A stretch of 64,000 nt of DNA from Camillea tinctor. Taxonomy: Eukaryota; Ascomycota; Sordariomycetes; Xylariales; Xylariaceae. Shown here piece by piece: positions 57,666 through 64,000 of this stretch. The notes below the pieces were generated by a model, which saw only the letters and a program-made list of their open reading frames with translations, was not told where the DNA came from and made no database searches. The translations under genes were made by a program, and so were the position numbers. The stretch is taken from NCBI GenBank assembly GCA_022578605.1, contig MU394163.1, positions 1-64,000 on the forward strand. The letters run 5' to 3'. Every line of letters starts with the position of its first letter. Position 1 is the first letter of the stretch.

Positions 57666-59188
57666 CTACTTCGACCGAAACCACCAGGCACCGAGACTGA
57701 CGAGGAGAATCGTGGCGAGAACCATGATTCCCTGCTTTGACTGCGAAGCTAGCATGGACCAGCCGATGATAGACTCCCATTTCTTGACTTGAGCGCGATG
57801 CTCCCAGGACTGGAGATCGATAGAGAAGGGTAGCTTGATACGGGGATCCGGTGTTTTCCCCCGGTCTGGATCAAGCTCGGTATCGTATGCGGATTCGTCG
57901 GGCATGAGCTGCGATGGCTCGAGGACTGGGACTTCCAGGCGCAGGAAAACCGCCCTGTGATCGCTAGTCCTGACCGCAGGTAGCGCGTCGTAAACGGCCA
58001 CTTTGATGCCTTTGGCTGGACCGCTAGAACTCCGGGCCCACCATGGGATGTCTAGATACAATATTCGATCACACCAGCCAGGCCATCGGTGAGGGGCCCA
58101 AGACCACTTGACATGGTCCCCATCACTCCCTTCTTCTACCGAGCTCGAGTCGCTAGCCAAGATATCGAGTTTGTACGTGGGTGGGAAGTCGATCTCAGCC
58201 TCACTTAGTCCATGCAAAGTTCGCCCGGCCGATTTCTCCACCGTTAACTGATCGCGAGCTAAGAAGCGAGAGTAATAATGGGGGCTCTCGGAATCTATGT
58301 TGGGGAAGGTGGATTCGCTGGTGGGCGAGGTCTTGGAGAGTCTGTAGTTCAGATCACCAGCCACAAACAACTGAGTGCCCGGCTTGTATATAGAGATATC
58401 ATGCAAAGCTCTCCGGTTCGAATCTGGTTTGAGGAGTGCTTGCCCTTCTTCGCTATCTTCTGCAGGTGTGGGCAGTGCAGACCCGGCAAGCGTAACGCTC
58501 CGAGGGTCTTCGAAGACGAGGCCAGAGACAATGCTCTCCCAGTTCTTGTTCCGCTTTTCCAGATTCCACTCCATAGCCGCTAGATGAGTGCCCACAAAGG
58601 TGAGTTCGGTCTCCCTGATGTCGCCTTCGGCGCTTGCTTTCTGGTAAAGCATACGCAGGCCAACTGCACCCTTGTTGGCCATATCGCCGGCCCCAAACCC
58701 AACCTCGGCTGCCTGCAGCCCATGCACGGCGTCTGGATCCCGGGCGAAGAGCATTATGCCGGTCATACCGACATTGTGTGTACGCACCAACGTATACGGG
58801 TTGTCCTTGGATCGATTGTGGCGCTCTTCCTCCGCTATGAAATTGGCGGCTGCGAGGTTGACGGCGTGTTCGAAGCTCTGGAAATATGGGTTCAAGACGT
58901 AGGATCCGATGAAAGCTTTCGCAAGCGGTGCCATCTCCTGGATGCAACTGCACGCATCTGGTTAGCACCTCTGGTATCATGATCAAGATGGTAGCGGTGA
59001 GACATGCACCGGGGGACGGCTACTCACAAGACCAGCAACTCTGGTAGACTCGTGGCATTTTGACTAAATGCATTGTATAGGTGCTTGGCAAAAACGGTGC
59101 TGTTGATCTGATTCTTTGCCGCGTTGAAAGTGAGAATGAAAATGTCGATGGTCGGCGTATCATGGCCGGTTGTATGTAGGTCAGCCAT
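57666..59188 (-). CDS. Inositol polyphosphate 5-phosphatase, tail-anchored
   Basis: Exons (complement) 59028-59188 and 57666-58947 encode 480 residues. The N-terminus is IDIFILTFNAAKN, the conserved opening of the endonuclease/exonuclease/phosphatase fold. Family motifs follow: CIQEMAPLAKAF, NKGAVGLRM, FVGTHLAAM, VAGDLNYRLS (about 250), FPPTYKLD, PGWCDRILYLD and SDHRAVFL. The last 20 residues (GIMVLATILLVSLGAWWF then RSK) make a C-terminal transmembrane anchor, placing the catalytic domain at a cytosolic membrane face, probably ER or vacuole. There is no Sac1 domain, so it is an INP54-like rather than synaptojanin-like enzyme that removes the 5-phosphate from PI(4,5)P2 or related lipids. Confidence 0.92.
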
Positions 59189-61243
59189 GACAAATACGTA
59201 TTAATACCACCAACCTATTATACCAAGTGTGATGAACCCCTCGATTGGAATGTTGACATATGAAAAAAGATCGTCGGCTGCAAGTTTCCCAACTTGTTAT
59301 GTTTAGTTCGCTTCAATTAAAACGCCCGCAGGGGCCAAGGGATAAGTGGTACGTTGGGTACTTGAGGTCTGTCGGCGATTTGGTTAGTTACGTTGGTCCC
59401 CAAGTCTTTTCCCTCCCCCCTTGTCCACCTAACCTATTTTTGGGCACCTTCCACTACCTTATTATACCTCGATTCTTTTCTGAGGTATGTGTACCACCTT
59501 CAAACAAGTAACGTATGAGAATGCTTAAGGTTGTTGCTTTAGGTTTAGCCAGGCAAGGAACCTAGCCTATAACTTGGATTTGATTACCGATGACGTAATG
59601 CTAAGCCTCCCAAATCTACATTCGTTGTCGGGATTTAGTAAACATTAAGTAGATAAAGGGACAGAAAGCCTGGTTTCCCTGGGGGATGGAATTCATTTTA
59701 TACACCCATCAGAACATCAGAATGTTGGTTAGTTACGTACTCATTATGAAGATATCAAGTCCTGACCTTAAACCATCATCAGGTCCTGTCTTACCTACTT
59801 GGGTTGTTGGTGCAAGACGTAGGTACACACAACTTGTCAGGTGTACAACAACTCATGTGACGGTCACATCCTGCCTAGGTTAGGTCTTTAGATGGAGTCG
59901 TGTAATGTGGGGACCTGAGGGTGGGTTACTAAGCATTGCCTCAATCTCCCTTCGCCGCTACGACATTTAAGATCTAGGTTCACAGGCCATGTGACCACCA
60001 AAGCATTTTTGCAGCTGAATCACAAGAGGCTGAGCCTGCAACTTAGTCCTAGTGGAGATAAAAACGCAATCTGATTGACTACCTATCGTGTATTAACCAT
60101 CTGTCTTGCCTATGCCATTAAAGGGGGTTCCACCATGTCTGCCCTCATCCTAGTTTGCTGCCGAACCACAGGCGCTGACGGCTATATACTAGTCATGCCA
60201 GATACTGTTACTCCGTAAAGCTCCAGGAGAGATCCATTTGTCTTTTTCAAGACATTGCTCCTGTCCGGGTTGACAAATCCCTACTAATAACGGGTATCCA
60301 CCGCAGGGTGATTTCCAAGCAGACTATTTCTGTGATATGATACCAGTTCTGTGGTCGGTGTCCTTTCTCCCGTAAAAGAGCGAATGAAGCGTGCGTAAGA
60401 CTGCATCCTTCTTCATGCAAGTGGCTGGACCACAATGAACGAGGCAAATATTCACCAGGCAGAACTCTACCACTCCCTTTCTACTAGTTTCTCGAGCAAC
60501 TTGACGATTACTGACAGAGTAGTGGCGGGGGAAGCGGGGCCAGGACTCGTCATGTTGGTTATCGCCATATGCGAAACGGCCAAGAAACGCGTCCCCTCAT
60601 TATGACCTCCCCAGGAGTGGGACCCGACGCGACAAGTGCAGTAACTAAGTATGAAAACACGTAGGAAAAAGAAATGAAAACGAATCAAAGAAAAAAAAAC
60701 GGATCAGGTCATATCGGAAGGCTAATGAATCGCATCGAGGGGACTTCTTTCAATAGTAACTACTGATCTTGCCGAAGTCCGATCTCACGGTAGGCGTCAT
60801 CCTCTATCCGAAAGGGTCCTCGGAGTATAGGAGGATGGCATGCCTTAATAGACTAGATGACGTAATTAACGACACTCCAGCGAAGTAGAATGCCGGACGT
60901 GCCGTTCAAACAAGCCCAGGATGGTCCACAAATACGTAGACGTTGGAGAGCCAACGTGGTACTACGATATTGAGGGTCCTAAGATTGTCCGAGCCATGGA
61001 AGAGTCGTGAAACCGAGAGTCATCGAAGAACGGAAACAAAAAGCAATCCATACGATATGAAATACGTGGTGCTCGATCGAAGAGTCGTTGGCTAAGATTC
61101 ATCGGTATATTCCGACGGACCAACGACGCGGGGGACGACGAGACTACCACGAAGAGCGGGGGGGTTCCCGTTGTGTCGAGGGTAAAAAAACCTTACTATC
61201 ACCACAACGTGACGGACGACGGAAAGCAACCGTGATGTTTAAA
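59189..61243. other. Long spacer, no gene recognised
   Basis: Contains the phosphatase promoter and the casein kinase 3' flank. Frames up to 85 codons carry no motif. No RNA gene was found by eye. Confidence 0.5.
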
Positions 61244-62867
61244 TCATTTCGGGCGGTAGGAACCAGAGGCATATCCGGAGCCGGCACCCTGACCTTTGGA
61301 AGCTGATCGCAGCCTGTTACCGCAAACTGAAGTGTCAGCATTCGTGTCAGCAATTCCTCCGGCCAGCGTTGTGAATTACACCAAACTCGAAGGAAACATG
61401 ATTCCTTACTAGGAATGCTTAAACTGGGCTGGGCTGGGCTGGCGAGACACTCACATCCTGTCGCTTCCCCCGACGGCACGGCTGGTTTCTGGAGTGTCAA
61501 CACCTGGAGCACCGCGCTCAATCACCTTGCGGCGGGAGCCGGGGATGGCATTCGGCTTGACGGCACCGGACTGGGGGGTCTGTCCAGTGGCGGCGGTGGT
61601 TCGACCGGCTCGGGCCTTGTCGTCATCATCGCCACCTTGGCCAGCGGCCTGGGCAATAGCCTGGGCGTTCTTCTGGTACTTGTAGACCGTCCAGTCGAAA
61701 ACGTAGTCGTACTGGAAACCCTCACGGACAAAGAGATCACGGAAGATCTTTCGGAGGTAGCTGTAGTCAGGCTTGTCGTCGAAGCGGAGAGAGCGGGTGT
61801 AGTTCAGGTAAATGGCAAACTCGTTGGGGAAACCACGGCAGAGCACTTCGGTTGGGGTGGTCATCTTCTTTTCCATGATACGATCGTACTTCTGCTTCTT
61901 AGTGGCAGCCTTCAGACCCTGCCAAGGCAGAGATCCACGGCAGAAGTACAGCATGACATAGCCGAGAGACTCCATGTCATCACGACGGGATTGTTCTAAG
62001 GCGTGTTAGTAAATTGATCAGCATTTAAGGGGGGCGTAATATCGGACGTACCGACACCCAGATGCGTGTTAATAGAAGCATATCGGGCCGTGCCAGTCAA
62101 GTTCTTGTTCTCACGGTACGGGATATGGAAGTGAGTCTTGGGGTCACGGTACTTCTTGGCAAGACCGAAGTCGATAACGTTGACTTGGTTTCCACGCTTG
62201 CCAATGCCCATAAGGAAGTTGTCGGGTTTGATATCACGGTGGATGAAGGACTTGGCATGGATATACTCAATACGGGAGATGAGCTGATCGGCAAGGAGCA
62301 GCACAGTCTTGAGGGAGAACTTTCGGTTGCAGAAGTTGAAGAGATCCTCCAAACTGGGACCGAGAAGGTCGAGAACCATGGCATTGTAGTCACATTCGGT
62401 GCCGAACCAGCGAACAAAAGGGATACCAACACCACCAGCGAGGGACTTGTAGACTCGGGCTTCATACTCGAGCTGGGGGTGCTTGGCCTTGACAGACTCT
62501 AGTTTGATGGCGATCTCCTCGCCCGAGATAATGTTGGTACCAAGGTAGATATCACCAAAGGAACCGGAGCCGATCTTTCGACCGATGCGGTACTTATTAC
62601 CGACGCGAAGATCCTACAAAAATGATATTAGCATATGATTTGGCATTTCCCCATTCGCAGGTAGAGATAGGTAGATGATGTCTTATTTTGGGGTAGGAAG
62701 CCACCGATTGGGGGTCAGCAGTGCAGATTGACCTGGCAATGCACACCGACATTCAAACCCCCACTAGCTGACCCCGTACGATAACGTAGCCACGCACTAA
62801 CAACAAAGTGCCCAGTATTCAAAATCTAAACAAGTTGGGAGAAATGGCAACACACCATGGTAGTCAT
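61244..62867 (-). CDS. ckiA: Casein kinase I, delta/epsilon (Hhp1/CkiA) type
   Basis: Four exons (complement of 62856-62867, 62052-62613, 61455-61995, 61244-61313) give 394 residues. The first coding exon is only 12 nt (MTTM) and joins across a 242-nt intron to [20 protein letters not shown], the standard start of fungal CK1. Landmarks are the glycine loop, AIKLE (Lys41), [41 protein letters not shown] and [13 protein letters not shown]. The C-terminal tail (about 300-394) is basic and Gly/Ser/Thr-rich, and continues after a 141-nt intron as [20 protein letters not shown], ending RPK. This Ser/Thr kinase acts in DNA repair, morphology and circadian/FRQ-type regulation. Without the last intron the frame would end early at SDRM; the spliced tail fits the family better. 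Confidence 0.93.
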
Positions 62868-64000
62868 CTTGACGATGGATGGAGCTCAGAAGCTGCCTCT
62901 GAGTTCGTGAGGTCCGGTCGGGAAGGAAATGAGCCTATGGGTAGGCCCTTGGAAAAGGGCAAAGTGAGATGCTGCGTAGACGTTGGCACAACCTAGCCAG
63001 GAAATTGTTAGTACTCAGGGAATAGTGAGTGGTGTCAGGTTGATGATAGTCTGGGGGGTCTAGTCAAGCCGCAGTAATGAATGTTGGCCGAGGAAAGGAG
63101 AAAAGCGTTTAGGGAAGTAGGGGAAGTAGGGAGAAGGGGAAATAAAAAGGCGGAGCAGTGAATGGGTAAGGATGTAGGCAGGTAGGATTCATAAGGCGAC
63201 TGAGGTGTTCAAATTGGGAAAAGCCTTACAGAAAAGACACAGGTATGAGAGAACCAGATAATATGACAGATAAAGAATGATGCAAATGCAGTAACAACTG
63301 TGTAGTAGATAACCGCGTAAGGATGAAGAGGGAGAAGAAGACAAAAAGAAAGATAAATAAGAAAGAAGGCTCTTCTATAGCCCGAATAGCGGTGATGGGA
63401 AAGGGAGAGAGGAAAAGGGAGGGGGGCAAAAAGGGAAGAAAGGGAGGGGAAATATTGTCTCACCTAGCGACCGGATTCAATTGCAGTACTGGGTTTGCCC
63501 AGTAAAATGTCTGTTGTAGAAAATGGGTGAATGGAAAAGAAGTAGAGGGAAAGTATAGAGGAAAGAATAATATTGAGAAGAAAAGAAGAAGAAGAAATGA
63601 AGGGTAGGTGGGATATTGAATCACGCCTCCCTAGTATATCTTCTCAGTTGAGTAGAAGTGTTTGCGTATTGGCGTGTCGGGATGCAATAAAAAATTAAAA
63701 AGAGAGAGAGAGAGAGAGAAAGTAGTCAAAAGGAAAAAAAAAAGTTTGGGGAAAAAGGATAGATAGCGGCTAGGTCGTGGTTGATGAGAATAACCTGGGA
63801 CAGGACAGAAGTGGATAAGATGGACCAGGCCGCCTGACTTGACTGAAATGGGGAATTTTTGGGGGGTTGGGCGCGCCACAGGCTGCTGGGCTACTTACCA
63901 GCTGGGGCAGGATTGGGTCTTTGGGTCTTTGGGTCTTTGGGCAGGTACCTAACCTATAGGATCGTGCTGTGTATCACATCCGTTGGCCAAAGAGTGAATT
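62868..64000. promoter_or_regulatory. CK1 promoter and long 5' leader region
   Basis: No gene is recognised. The region is purine-rich on the plus strand, i.e. pyrimidine-rich in the sense of the kinase gene: CT tracts opposite 63115-63150, 63330-63455 and 63530-63605, and a (GA)n run at 63702-63719. Four TTTGGGTC units (63917-63940) precede GGTACCTAACC. Confidence 0.5.

Noticed and set aside
1..64000. CRISPR arrays, rRNA genes, prophage or operons
   Set aside because: None seen; the tandem repeats present are microsatellite- or minisatellite-like without spacers, and the gene structure is eukaryotic.

Overview
The window is nuclear DNA from a filamentous ascomycete (Pezizomycotina). The evidence is intron-rich genes on both strands with short 49-174 nt introns carrying GTAAGT/GTATGT donors and CTAAC/CTGAC branch sites. 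Also typical are long gene-free spacers rich in CCTAGGTA-like words, AT-only tracts of the kind left by repeat-induced point mutation (RIP), and hallmark fungal families: aspergillopepsin-like and yapsin-like proteases, a DHA14-type MFS pump, an OPT transporter, PrpD, CK1 beginning MTTMDLRVG, a large F-box protein and DUF7708/NACHT-type remnants. No species can be named from sequence alone. All gene models below were spliced by eye; reading frames were checked across every junction listed.

Left end (1-6.6 kb): an AT-rich, repeat-laden, probably RIP-mutated block. It holds a TIR-bounded element (143-597), a Pol III tRNA-like gene (1684-1765, minus) and a broken beta-propeller gene with an unusual C-terminal domain (3176-4677).

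6.6-26.6 kb is conventional: secreted aspartic protease, cytosolic lysyl-tRNA synthetase (6 exons), Yae1 Fe-S adaptor, MFS transporter, a faint possible PKS relic, GPI-type yapsin, an RBM5/RBM10-like splicing factor (RS-RRM-RanBP2-RRM-C2H2-G-patch) and, divergent from it, the large subunit of molybdopterin synthase.

28.3-48.6 kb: OPT oligopeptide transporter (with two puzzling splice junctions), an SDR oxidoreductase, an adenylate/UMP-kinase-like enzyme, mitochondrial 2-methylcitrate dehydratase (PrpD), an Lsb1/Pin3-like SH3 protein, a 1136-aa seven-exon F-box protein and an APH-fold putative kinase.

49.6-55.2 kb is a gene graveyard: an AAA-ATPase gene and a DUF7708/NACHT-like gene, each with three or more in-frame stops. 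55.2-64 kb returns to intact genes: an RNase H-like protein, a tail-anchored inositol-polyphosphate 5-phosphatase and casein kinase I with a 12-nt first coding exon.

Genes are monocistronic and mostly unrelated in function. There is no convincing biosynthetic cluster, and no CRISPR, rRNA or prophage was seen. The most unusual items are the propeller/C-terminal-domain gene, the decayed STAND/AAA pair, the TIR element family and the out-of-frame OPT splice donors.
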